Under the pieces are notes generated by a model that saw only the letters and a program-made list of their open reading frames with translations, did no database searches and was not told where the DNA came from. A program made the position numbers and the translations under genes. From the NCBI GenBank assembly GCA_017410505.1, contig JAFQQR010000003.1, forward strand, positions 1-36,493: DNA of 36,493 nt, written 5' to 3'. How positions within the stretch are numbered: position 1 is the first letter of the stretch; the number at the start of each line of letters is the position of its first letter. Positions 15,911 through 27,400 of the stretch are shown one piece after another. Origin of the DNA: Clostridia bacterium (GTDB lineage: Bacteria; Bacillota; Clostridia; TANB77; CAG-508).

Positions 15911-18900
15911 ATGAAAGAAAAAGCAAAAAAATTAGTTTCGATATTGATGTTAGTGTTAATTTTACTTTCATCAATTCCAATAAATGCATTTGCGGCATTT
16001 ATTACAGATATGAATAGTGATGCTCAATTTGGAGTTATATCTGGAAGTTTAACAGAATATGGTCACGAATTACACTATTCAAATTATGATGGTACAACAT
16101 ATTTATTGTTTTGTACTCAATATGGAATGAAATCTCCAAATGGTAGCTCATATTCATTTAATGGAGATTTTGTAACACAATATAAAGCACAAAGAAGTGA
16201 ATATGAAAAAATAGCAGAATATATTTATTTTGGTTATACATCAAAACACGGAATGGGACTTCCAACAAATGATAACGCCAAACGAGATGCTTGTTGCACT
16301 CAACAATATGTGTGGGAATATATTAAAAATAATATTGATGGTAATATGAAATTTCCAACAAGAGATTCTTGGAACTCGAATTATATGTCAAGTGGACTTT
16401 ATACAAGTTGGTTAAATGAAACAGAAACAGCGTATAATCAATATCATAGAAACACATCAATAAATGGAACAAGTGTAAAAGTTAATATTGGAGAAAGTAC
16501 AACATTAAACGATTCAAATGGAGTTTTAGCTCATTATGAGAGTTTTAACCATAACATAAATGGTGTTACATTTTCTCATTTACAGGGAAGTAACGAATTA
16601 AATATAAGTGTATCAGCAGATGCAGATGCAACAAATGCTAATTTTGTATCAAAAAATTATGGGATTTATGAAATAATGCCTAATGGTAGAAAATATGATA
16701 GTTCTACAATGGCAAACTATGTATATTTCCATTTTAATAATGGAGTTATACAAAATTTGATATTTTCAAATTATGTAGATCCATCAAACTTTAATGTTTC
16801 AGTAGAAATACAAAGTGGAAAAATAGCACTACAAAAAACAAATAATATGGGAAATGCTGTTTCAGATTGTGTTTTTGAATTATACAGAAATGCAGAATGC
16901 ACAGATTTAATAAAAACAGCAACAACAGGAAATGATGGCAGAATACTATATGACAAGTTAAAACCAATGACATATTACATTAAAGAAAAATCAGTTGCAA
17001 CAGGATATTTATTAGATACATCAGTGCAAAGAGTTGATGTTGTTGCAGGTCAAACAACAAATGTAACATTCAAAAATAATGAGCCAACAGGTCAAATTAA
17101 ATATATAAAGAAAGTACAAATAATGATAAAATTGCAGGAGCAGAATTTGAAATTAAAGCAGATGAGGATATATACAATGTTGCTAAAACAAAAAAATATT
17201 ACACAAAAGGAGATAGTGTTGGAAAAATTACATCTGATAGCAATGGTATAGCTGCAATCAATGACTTACCTCTTGGAAAGTATATAGTTTATGAAACAAA
17301 AGCACCAAAGGGTTATTTGTTAAATGAAACAATATTTAATGCAAATATAGAATATGTAAATTCAACAACACCAGTTGTCGAGTTAAGAATTGAAGGTGTT
17401 GTAAATACTGAGCCAACTGGAGTTATTGAAATAATAAAAAGAGATAGTGAAACAGGAAGTATAGCACAAGGAGATGCAACATTAGAAAATGCTGTTTATA
17501 AGGTATATGCAGATGAAGATATATACAATGTAGCAAAATCAAAGAAATACTATTCAAAAGGCGATTTAGTAGCAACAAGGACAATGGATGCAAAAGGTAA
17601 TACAACTCCTATTGAAGAATTACCACTTGGAAAATATATAGTTAAAGAAGATAAAGCATCAAAAGGTTATTTATTAGATAATACAGAATATGAAGTAACA
17701 TTAGAATATAAAGACCAATATACAAAAGTAATTGCAAATAAAACTACAAGTAATGAGCTTGTAAAGAAAATGGGAGTGCATATCTTTAAATCTGGAATTA
17801 AGGTTAATTCTGGAGAAACTCTTGGATTAGAAGGTGCTGAATTTACAATTAAATTAAATAGTTTAGTAGAAAAAGCTTTGAATGCAGGATATAGTTATGC
17901 AGAAATTTGGAATGGTATTGATGAAAATGGAAATAAGGTAAATGTAGATTCTAAAAGAGTTGCAGAAGCTCAAAAGATTGCACCAACTTATGATGTTTTA
18001 ACAACAGATAAAGATGGAAATGCATATACTCAAAAGAACTTGCCTTACGGAAAGTATATCGTAAAAGAAACAATTACTCCACAAGATTATGAAAGTGCAA
18101 GTGATTTTTATTTTTCAATTACTGATGATGAAAGTGAAATTTCAGATGTAGCAAAGAAAACAAAACATATTGTAGTAAATAATGAACAATTAGAGGCTTA
18201 TATCAAACTAATCAAAAAAGACATGAAAACAGAAAAAATTGTTACTTTATCAAGTAGTACCTTTGAAATAAAAGCAACAAAAGATATTTATGATAGAGCA
18301 ACAGGAAAAATTATTTGGAAAAAAGGAGAGGCGATATCTCAAAAAATTGGTAGCACAACATATAAGTCTTTTACAACAAATGCTGATAATATGATAGTAC
18401 CAGAAAATAGTTATACAAATAAAAATGATGATAAAGGTACATCAGTTACACCATTACAATTACCAGTTGGAAGTTATGCAATTTATGAAATCAATGCACC
18501 AAAAGGATTTTTACAATTAGAAACACCAGTAACCTTTGATATAAAAGGAATAAGAGATTATGACAAAGACCAGGATGAAGATTTTATAAAAGAAGTTGTA
18601 ATAAAAAATGAACAACCAACAGGTACTTTAATTATTGATAAATCAATAGCATTAAGAAATGATGTAGATAAATCAATAATTGATGTGAGTGACTTATCCG
18701 GAATAGAATTTAAACTAACTGCAAAAGAGGACATTATTGATTATGCAGATGGCAGCAAGATTTATTCAAAAGGACAAGAAGTTAGGACTTATAATTTAGA
18801 GAAAAACGGAAATCTAAAGCTAGAAAATTTACCAATGGGAACTTATGAACTTGAAGAAATTAAAACATTAAATGGACTTGTTTTAAATGATAAAAAATAT

Positions 18901-20199
18901 GAAATAAAATTTGAACAAGAAGATTTAGTAAAGAAGATATATGAAGTAAATGAAGATATTTTAAATAATACAACTTTATTTGAATTTTCTAAAAAAGATA
19001 TAACAGGAGATAACGAATTAGAGGGTGCTGAATTATCTGTTATTGATGAAGATGATAATATTATAGATACTTGGACATCAACTGAAAATACTCATAAAAT
19101 TGAGGGATTAGTTGTAGGAAAAACTTATAAATTGAGAGAAGAAATTTCTCCAGATGGATATGTAAAAGCAACAACAATAGAATTTAAAGTTGAAAATACA
19201 ACAGAAATTCAAAAAGTAGAAATGATAGATAAAATTGTAGAAATATCAAAACAAGATGTAGCAGGAACAGAACTTGAAGGTGCAACATTAGTAGTAACAA
19301 ATAATAAGACTAAAAATATTGTAGATAAATGGGTATCAGGAAAAGAACCTCATAAAGTAAGTGGTTTAATTGAGGGAGAAACATATAATCTTCACGAGGA
19401 AATAGCTGTAAATGGATATGTTAAAGCGAGTGATATTCAATTTGAGGTAACTTATGGAAAAGAAACACAACATATAGTTATGATTGATAAAATCGTAAAA
19501 ATAGTGAAAACAGATTTAGTAACAGGAGATGAAATTGAGGGTGCTAAACTACAAGTAATTGATGAAAATGGTAATATTATAGATGAATGGACATCAACAA
19601 AAGAGCCACATATTGTAAAAGGACTAGAAGAAAGTAAAAAATATAAATTAGTTGAAATTACAGCACCTTATGGATATGAACTAACTGAAGAAATAGAGTT
19701 TGTAGTTACAACAAATAAAGAAACACAACTTGTAGAGATGAAAGATATGCCAATATTAAAAAATATTAAATTAAATAAAATAGATAGCCAAACGAAAGAA
19801 ATAATAAAAGAAAAGTTTTCATTTGGAATTTACGAAGATGAAGAATGCAACAACTTAATAAAAGAAGTAAAATCAAGTAAAGCTAATGGATATGTTGTTT
19901 TTGAAGATTTAAGATATGGAACATATTATATCAAAGAAACAAAATCACCATCTGGATATGAATTATCAGACAAAATAGTAAAGCTAGAAATAAATGATAA
20001 TGGAGTACTTGTAGATGGAACTTTAATTGAAGAAAAAGATTCAGTATATTGTTTTGAATTTGAAAATACAGAAATAGAAGTGCCAAATACAGGAGATAGT
20101 AGATATACAAAAATATTGATTTTTATTGGTGGCATATCTGCAATATCACTTATTGGAATTGTTGTTTATGATTATAAAAAAAGGAAAAACAAAGTATAG
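15911..20199 (+). CDS. Thioester and Cna-B repeat adhesin with sorting signal, one base missing
   Basis: ATG 15911 follows AAAGGA. The N terminus is a signal peptide ending at INAFA (residue 28). A thioester domain follows: C68 in LLFCTQYG and Q131 in CCTQQYVWEY would form the Cys-Gln bond used for covalent host attachment. About ten Cna-B/SpaA-type modules come next, recognised by repeated endings such as YIVYETKAPKGYLL, YAIYEINAPKGFL, YKLREEISPDGY and YYIKETKSPSGYELSD. The end is VPNTG (codon 1 at 20080), a membrane helix and KKRKNK, a sortase signal. The frame breaks near 17107: one base is missing, and the rest reads on in the next frame from K-E-S-T-N-N-D. Corrected length is 1429 residues. 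No sortase is in the window. Confidence 0.9.
17101..17113 (+). other. Single-base deletion site inside the adhesin gene
   Basis: Upstream frame reads TAT ATA AAG AAA GTA and later stops at 17251; downstream frame reads AAA GAA AGT ACA. The downstream frame has a TAA at 17098, so the switch must lie after 17100. Adding one A to AAAG restores continuity between two Cna-B modules. This is not a CGG site. Confidence 0.75.
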
Positions 20200-20253
20200 A
20201 TTATTTTTTAAATAAATAAAATTTTTAAATTTGTAGATTTTTTGAATCGAAAA

Positions 20254-20262
20254 TGGTATAAT
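20254..20262 (+). promoter_or_regulatory. Extended -10 promoter for the toxin-antitoxin pair
   Basis: TGGTATAAT (20254-20262) is an extended -10 element about 30 bases before the antitoxin start. No good -35 is visible. Confidence 0.5.
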
Positions 20263-20294
20263 ATTATTATAAATTAATTATGGAGGTAATGATT

Positions 20295-20537
20295 ATGTCT
20301 ATGGAAAAACAAAAATTATATAAAGAAATTGATACTTTACCTGAAGAACTTACAAATCAAGTTATAAATTTTATTGAATATTTAAAACTATCATATATAG
20401 ACTCTGAATCGCCTGAAAGCATAGAAATAAAAAGCAAAAAAGATTTAAAAGAAAAATTACAAAAAGGATTAGATGATATAAAATTAAATAAAACATATTC
20501 ATTAGATGAGGTTTTTCATAAAATTGATAATTTATAA
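20295..20537 (+). CDS. Antitoxin-like protein (DUF2281 type)
   Basis: The 80-residue protein begins KLYKEIDTLPEELTNQVINF and continues IEYLKLSY, the signature of the DUF2281 family often paired with ParE/RelE toxins. A charged tail (LKEKLQKGLDDIKLNKTYSLDEVF) would wrap the toxin. Several in-frame ATGs exist (20280, 20289, 20295, 20301). GGAGG at 20282-20286 is eight bases before ATG 20295, which I prefer. The toxin gene starts 18 bases downstream. Confidence 0.8.
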   Translation: MSMEKQKLYKEIDTLPEELTNQVINFIEYLKLSYIDSESPESIEIKSKKDLKEKLQKGLDDIKLNKTYSLDEVFHKIDNL

Positions 20538-20555
20538 AAGATTGGAGTAGGGACT

Positions 20556-20879
20556 ATGAAAAAGTATATAGTTGAAGTTTCAGAAACAGCAGAGCAAGAT
20601 TTAGAAAACATTATTTCATATCTTAGATATACATTATCAGGAGATATTGTAGCAGATAAATATAAAATCTTATTTAAGCAGGCATTAAAAGATTTAGAAG
20701 ATGAAGCAGGAAGTATGCCTATTTTAAGTGAAAAACTAACAGGACATAAAAACATTAGGAAGATTAATGTTAGAAATTATATAATATTTTATATTATAGA
20801 TGACGAAAAATCAAAAGCCTTTGTTGTGAGAATAGGTCATGCATTTATGGATTGGGAAAAATATTTAAAAGATAATTAA
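20556..20879 (+). CDS. RelE/ParE-family toxin
   Basis: The 107-residue protein has the ParE/RelE fold: N-terminal VEVSETAEQDLENIISYL, helical middle, then IRKINVRNYIIFYIIDDEKS and VVRIGHAFMDWEKYL at the end. RelE members cut mRNA on ribosomes, ParE members inhibit gyrase. This one resembles the plasmid-stabilisation (ParE-like) group and I cannot decide the target. It lies behind its antitoxin and would promote retention of the element. GGAG lies just ahead of ATG 20556. Confidence 0.88.
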   Translation: MKKYIVEVSETAEQDLENIISYLRYTLSGDIVADKYKILFKQALKDLEDEAGSMPILSEKLTGHKNIRKINVRNYIIFYIIDDEKSKAFVVRIGHAFMDWEKYLKDN

Positions 20880-20895
20880 TATATAAATTAATACA

Positions 20896-20927
20896 AGAAG
20901 TTAATGTAACAATTAGCTTCTTTTTTG
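20896..20927 (+). terminator. Terminator after the toxin gene
   Basis: AGAAGTTAAT (20896-20905) pairs with ATTAGCTTCT (20912-20921) with one G-T wobble, followed by a T run. Confidence 0.85.
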
Positions 20928-20969
20928 TATAGAAAATTGACATTAAGTGGAATGATTTATAATTATAAA

Positions 20970-21139
20970 AAATAAACCATTCTACTTTTGACCGAGATGA
21001 ATGGTTTATTTAAATCTAATATCGGCAAAACCATGTCTAACGGAATTGTCATTTTCTATATTTATTATAATACAAATCAAATAAGAAAATCAACAGAAAA
21101 CCTTATTTTAAGCAAAAACTTAAAATAGGGTTATTTTTT
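20970..21139 (+). promoter_or_regulatory. Structured intergenic region with two hairpins
   Basis: AAATAAACCATTC (20970-20982) pairs perfectly with GAATGGTTTATTT (20999-21011). A second hairpin, AACCTTATTTTAAG (21099-21112) with CTTAAAATAGGGTT (21119-21132), is followed by ATTTTTTT and looks like a terminator or attenuator just ahead of the gene at 21156. Between them lies unusually CG-containing sequence (TATCGGCAAAACCATGTC, TAACGGAATTGTC) and a TATAAT at 21066. It may be a transfer-origin or regulatory leader; I cannot decide. Confidence 0.55.
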
Positions 21140-21155
21140 TTGAAAGAGGTGTAAA

Positions 21156-21383
21156 ATGTCGGAATATAACTCAAAACAGAAAAAGAATTTATTAAAAAAA
21201 TTAAAAGCTATAAATATGACAAATGAAAAAGATATTTTGAATATGAAAGTAGCTGAATTAAAAAAGATAAATCAAAATGAAGATATACTAAATTTAACAA
21301 TAAAAGATGTAGAAATGATATGGATTATGCAAGAGGCAATAGAAAATAAAGGTTTATGGGATTTCTTTGTTGATATAAATTAA
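21156..21383 (+). CDS. Small helical protein of unknown function
   Basis: This 75-residue protein starts at ATG 21156 after GAAAGAGGTG. It is basic at the N terminus (KQKKNLLKKLKAIN) and acidic later (IKDVEMIWIMQEAIENKGLW). It ends 22 bases before the giant methylase/helicase gene, whose strong ribosome site follows, so the two are probably co-transcribed. I recognise no family. Confidence 0.65.
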   Translation: MSEYNSKQKKNLLKKLKAINMTNEKDILNMKVAELKKINQNEDILNLTIKDVEMIWIMQEAIENKGLWDFFVDIN

Positions 21384-21405
21384 ATACTGAGGAGGGAGGT
21401 TTTAG

Positions 21406-24400
21406 ATGGGAAAAATAACGGAAACAAGAAAGTTGTATAAAGAAACATTAAAAGAACTAACTAAAACAGAAGAAAATTGGCTTTCGTTTTTAGATAGTAG
21501 TAGTTGGAATTTTAAATATGATTTCGCAGATCAAATTTTGATATATGCACAAAGACCTGAGGCAACAGCTTGTGCTGATATTGAAACTTGGAATAACAAA
21601 GTAAAAAGATGGATAAATAAAAATGCAAATGGAATATTTATTTTTGATAATAATGAAAATAGTCAATACCCTTTTAAATTAGTTTTTGATGTATCAGATA
21701 CTCATAATTATAAAGGAACACCATATAAATTATGGAGTGTTGAAGAAAAATATGAAATGGATATTATAGAAAGTTTAGATGCAACATTTGGTGCAGAAAG
21801 TGAAAATTTAGACCTTTCTACATCAATTACTCTTAATGCTTACAATATGGTAACCGATAATATTCAAGATTATATGTCATCTATAAAAAAATATATTAAA
21901 GGAACTAAATTTGAAGAATATTCAGATAGAGATATATATAATATATTTGTTCCTTGTGTCTGGGGTAGTGTTTCATATATGATGATGACAAGATGCGGTA
22001 TAAATGCACGAGAAAAAATTGATATTAAAGAATTTTCATATATAAAAGAATTTAATAATGATAATTTAATAACAATTTTAGGTCAAGCAGTAAGTGATAT
22101 TGCAGAACTTGGATTAAGAGAAATTGCAAAAACAATAAAAAATTTGCAAATTGAAGAAAAAAATAAAAATTGCACATTTGTTAAAAATCAAAATATGGAT
22201 TATGCTAATGATAAAGAAAAAATTGAAGGAGGAATTGATTATGGAGAAAATAACATACACGAAAGTGGGAGACTACAATATACCAAATCTAGTGATGGAG
22301 AGGGAGAAACTTCCAAATGGCAAATACGCAAGAATGAGGCTACATTATCTAAAAACACAGAAGAAAGCAGAATATACGATACTATTGATGAACAAAGAAT
22401 TAGCCAAACACCTATCACAGATACAAGAACAAGCGACGAAAATGATAAAACAAATAGTGGAGAAAATGGAAATACAAGAGGGAACGAACGAAGAATTAAA
22501 AATGCAAGACCAAATGAAATGGACAGGACTAATGAACAATTACAAGATGATAGCAGAGGAACAGATAATGTCAGAATTGATTTACAACTAGGCGAATGGA
22601 ATACGGAAATTGATAATAATGTATTAATTTTTAATGATGATTATACAATAATCAGTATTATAAATAATGCACCAAAAGTTATATCAAATAAAGACAAAAT
22701 TGTAGAATTTTTTAAAAATAATTTAGAAAATGATAATAAAACAAAAGAATTTTTAGTTGAAATCTTTGGTAAAGAATATAATGAATTCGTTATAAATGAT
22801 GATAGAGTAGGATATAAACTATATAATAATGGTATTTATTTATGGAAAGGAAATTATCTAAATAGAACAGAAAAATGCTTTTTAAAATGGGATAATTTTA
22901 TTGAATATTGTATATCTTATGCTCAAATGAATGAAATAAATGATGTTTTTGAAATACCCTCTGAAAATGAACAAAAACAGAATATAGCAGATGTTGAAAA
23001 TACACCTGCTTTTTTTGTATCACAAGAAATTATCGATAATGATTTGCAAAGAGGTAGTGGTTTTGAAAATGGTAAATTTAGAATATATCAACAATTTCTT
23101 AAAGGAGAAACTAATAAAAAAAATGCAGATTTTCTAAAAAATGAATATGGCATTGGAGGTCATACAGTTGAAATAGGAGGATTGTTTCAAAATCACGATA
23201 GTAAAGGTTTAACATTTGAAGAATCCAAAACAAATAGAAAATATTTATTAAAATGGACACAAGTTGCAAAAAGAATTAGCGAATTAATATCTGCAGATAG
23301 ATATTTAAGTGAACAAGAAAAAGATGAATACAATGATTGGTTAGATGCCAATGGAATATTCCATAATCCCAAAGAAGATATAATAAATGATGAAGATTAT
23401 AAACTAGCTGAGAGATTACATTCATTTATAAAAGATTATGATTATTATTCTTATTTGGATAATTCTCCTACAGAAAACACTGAACAAGATAACATTGATT
23501 TAATTAGAGCAGATATTGATGATGAAATGAATATAAAAAATTATATTGATTTCTTAAAAACAACAATTGAAGAATCAGAGCAAGACGATGAAATGTTACC
23601 AGAGGCAAAAGAACTATTGGAAGAATTAGAAAAAAGATTGCCTTATTATGAATTTAATAACGGGGATGTTGTCTATATTGGAATTGATGAATATGAAATA
23701 AGGTCAATTAATGATAATATTGTCGAACTTGCAGATACAAAATTTCTTCTATTTACAAAGGAAATGCCAAGAAAAGAATTTGATAAAAAAATTAAAGAAA
23801 ACCCAGCAAATGATAAGTTAAGAACAGGTAAAAGACTATTAGATTTAGAAAAAGAAGAAAAATCAAAAATTGATAAAAATGAAGATATTGAAATAGAACA
23901 AAAAGATGTATCTTCTAAAATAGAAGAAAATGACGAAAATATAGAAAAAGTTTTAAAAGCCAATATAAAACAAAAGAGAAGAAATAGGATAGAATATTTT
24001 GATTTGCATCCAGAAATACCACTAGATGAAAGAAACAATTATCATATTGATAATAACAATTTAGGAGTTGGTACACCTAAACAAAAATTTAGAAGAAATG
24101 TAGAGGCAATAAAAATATTAAAACAATGCAATGAAGAAAATAGATATGCAACACAAGAAGAACAACAAATACTTGCAGAATATGTTGGTTGGGGAGGACT
24201 TGCAGATGCATTTGACCCTCAAAATGATGGTTGGTCAGAAGAATATAAAGAACTTAAAAGTTTACTAACTGAAAAAGAATATTCAGAAGCACGACAATCT
24301 ACTTTAACAGCATTTTATACACCACCTGTTGTAATAAGTTCAATATATAAAGCTTTAGAAAAAATGGGACTTGAAAAAGGAAATATATTAGAGCCAAGTT

Positions 24401-27400
24401 GTCGGAGTTGGTAACTTTTTTGGAAGATTACCTGAAACATTAAAGGAATGTAAAATGTATGGAATCGAATTAGATACAATATCAGGAAACATTGCCAGAC
24501 AATTATATCAAAAAAATACAATAGCAGTTAAAGGATATGAAGATGTAGAATTACCAGACTCATTTTTTGATGTAGCCGTTGGAAATGTACCTTTTGGAGA
24601 TTTTAAACTAACAGATAAAAGATATGATAAAAATAATTTCTTAATACACGATTATTTCTTTCGGAAAAACTTTAGATAAAGTAAGACCAAATGGAGTAAT
24701 TGCATTTATTACCTCAAAAGGTACAATGGATAAGCAAAACGAAAAAGTAAGAAAATATATATGCCAAAGAGCTGAACTAATTGGAGCAATAAGACTACCC
24801 AATAATACTTTTAAGGACAATGCAGGAACAGTAGTAACATCAGATATCATATTTTTAAAGAAAAGAGATAAAATTACTGATATTGAAGATGAATGGGTAC
24901 ATTTAGATAAAAATCAAGATGGAATTGAAATGAATAGTTATTTTGTTAAACATCCAGAGATGATTTTAGGAAAAATGGAAATGACATCTGGAAGATTTGG
25001 TCCTGAATCTACTTGTAGTCCGATTTATAATGAAACACTTGAAACACAATTGAATAATGCAATAGAAAATCTAAACTCTGAAATAGATAATATTCAAATA
25101 GATGAAATAAGTGATAATGAAGAAATATCAATACCTGCAATACCAGAAGTAAGAAATTTCTCTTATGCAATAGTTGATAATAAAATTTATTATAGAGAAA
25201 ATAGCTTAATGTATTTACAAGATAAACCTATAACGGCATTGAATAGAATAAAAGGTATGATAGAAATTCGTGATTGTGTAAGAAGAATTATAGATTTACA
25301 AATAGACGACGGTCCTGACTTTGAAATAACAGCAGAACAACAAAAATTAAATAGATTATATGACAATTTTTCTAAAAAATATGGACTAATAAATAGTAGA
25401 GGAAATGAAATGGCTTTTTCTGATGATGATAGCTATTATCTACTATGTTCATTAGAAATAGTTGATGAAAACAAAAACTTTATTAGAAAAGCAGATATGT
25501 TTTCTAAAAGAACAATAAAACCTCATATAAAAATATCTAAAACAGATAATTGTGTTGATGCTTTAATTTCTTCTATATCAGAAAAAGCAAGTGTTGATTT
25601 AGAGTATATGTCTAATTTGACAGGAAAAACAAAAGAACAACTTATCAAAGAATTAGAGGGTAGCATTTATAAAGATCCTATGCTAGATAAATATGTAACT
25701 GCAGATGAATATTTAAGTGGAAATATAAGAGAAAAGTTAAAAATTGCTCAAAAATTTTCAAAAAATAATATAGAATACGAAATTAATGTAAAAGCATTAG
25801 AAAGTGTTAAAATTAAGGATTTATCAGCAAGTGAAATAAGTGTAAGATTAGGAGCTACTTGGATTCCAACAAACTATATAGAACAATTTATGTTTGAACT
25901 ATTAGAAACACCCACATACAATAGAAAAGATATAAATGTAAATTATTCTAATTATACATCCGATTGGAATATTACAGGTAAAAATATAGATTGGAAAAAT
26001 AGCAGAGCAAATACAACTTATGGTACTAAAAGAATTAATGCTTATCAAATTATTGAAAAAACATTAAATTTAAAAGATGTTCAAATATTCGATAATATAA
26101 TAAATGCTGATGGAAAAGAAGAACGAAAATTAAATGCAAAAGAAACAGCAATAGCACAAGGAAAACAAGAAATAATAAAATCAAAATTTGAAGAATGGAT
26201 ATGGAAAGACCAACAAAGAAGAGAACATCTAACAAGGATTTATAATGATAAATTTAATTGTATAAGATCTCGCGAATATGATGGAAAATATATAACTTTT
26301 GTTGGAATGAATCCAGAAATAACATTAAGAAAGCATCAATTGAATGCAGTAGCAAGACAGCTTTATGGTGGCAATACTTTATTGGCTCACGAAGTACGGT
26401 GCTGGAAAAACTTTTGAAATGATTGCTGCTGCAATGGAAAGCAAAAGATTGGGACTTTGTAATAAGTCCTTATTTGTTGTTCCAAATCATATTATAGAGC
26501 AATTTGCTAGTGAATTTATGCAATTATATCCATCAGCTAATATTTTAGTAACAAGCAAAAAAGATTTTGCAATGAATAATAGAAAAAAGTTTTGCAGTAA
26601 AATAGCTACAGGCGAATATGATGCAATAATAATGGGACATTCACAGTTTGAAAAAATACAATTATCTCAAGAAAGACAAGCACATTTTTTAAACCAACAA
26701 ATATATGACTTAACATTAAGCATAAATGATTTAAGGAAAAATGGTGGAGAGTATTATTCTATAAAGCAACTTGAGAAAAGCAAGAAAAAAGTTGAAGAAA
26801 AATTAAAAAAATTGAATGACAATTCTAAAAAAGACACTGTTGTAACATTCGAACAATTGGGAACAGATAGACTATTTGTAGATGAAGCACACAACTTTAA
26901 AAATTTATATCTATATACAAAAATGCGTAATGTAGGAGGAATTGCACAAACTGAAGCACAAAAGAGTTCAGATTTATTTATGAAATGCAGATATTTAGAT
27001 GAACTAACTGGAGGAAAAGGTGTAGTTTTTGCAACAGGAACTCCAGTATCAAACTCAATGGTAGAACTTTATACGATGCAACGATATTTACAATATAGTG
27101 CATTAAACAAAAATGGATTATTACACTTTGATAGTTGGGCAAGTACCTTTGGAGAAACTGTTTCAGCACTAGAACTTAATCCCTCACGGCACAGGTTATA
27201 GAACAAAAACAAGATTTGCAAAATTTTATAATTTGCCAGAACTGATGGCATTATTTAAGGAAGTGGCTGATATACAAACATCAGACACTTTAAATTTGCC
27301 TGTTCCAAAAGCACATTTTGAAACAGTAGTTGTAAAGCCTAGTCAAATTCAAGAAGAAATGGTAGAAAAATTAGGAGAACGAGCTGAAGATATAAAAAGT

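Noticed and set aside
21046..21071. TTGTCA and TATAAT as a promoter before 21156
   Set aside because: The spacing is only 14 bases, too short for a normal promoter; left as part of the structured region.
22151..22591. 146-residue open frame inside the methylase/helicase gene
   Set aside because: It overlaps the real frame in another phase, has no ribosome site and no recognisable family.
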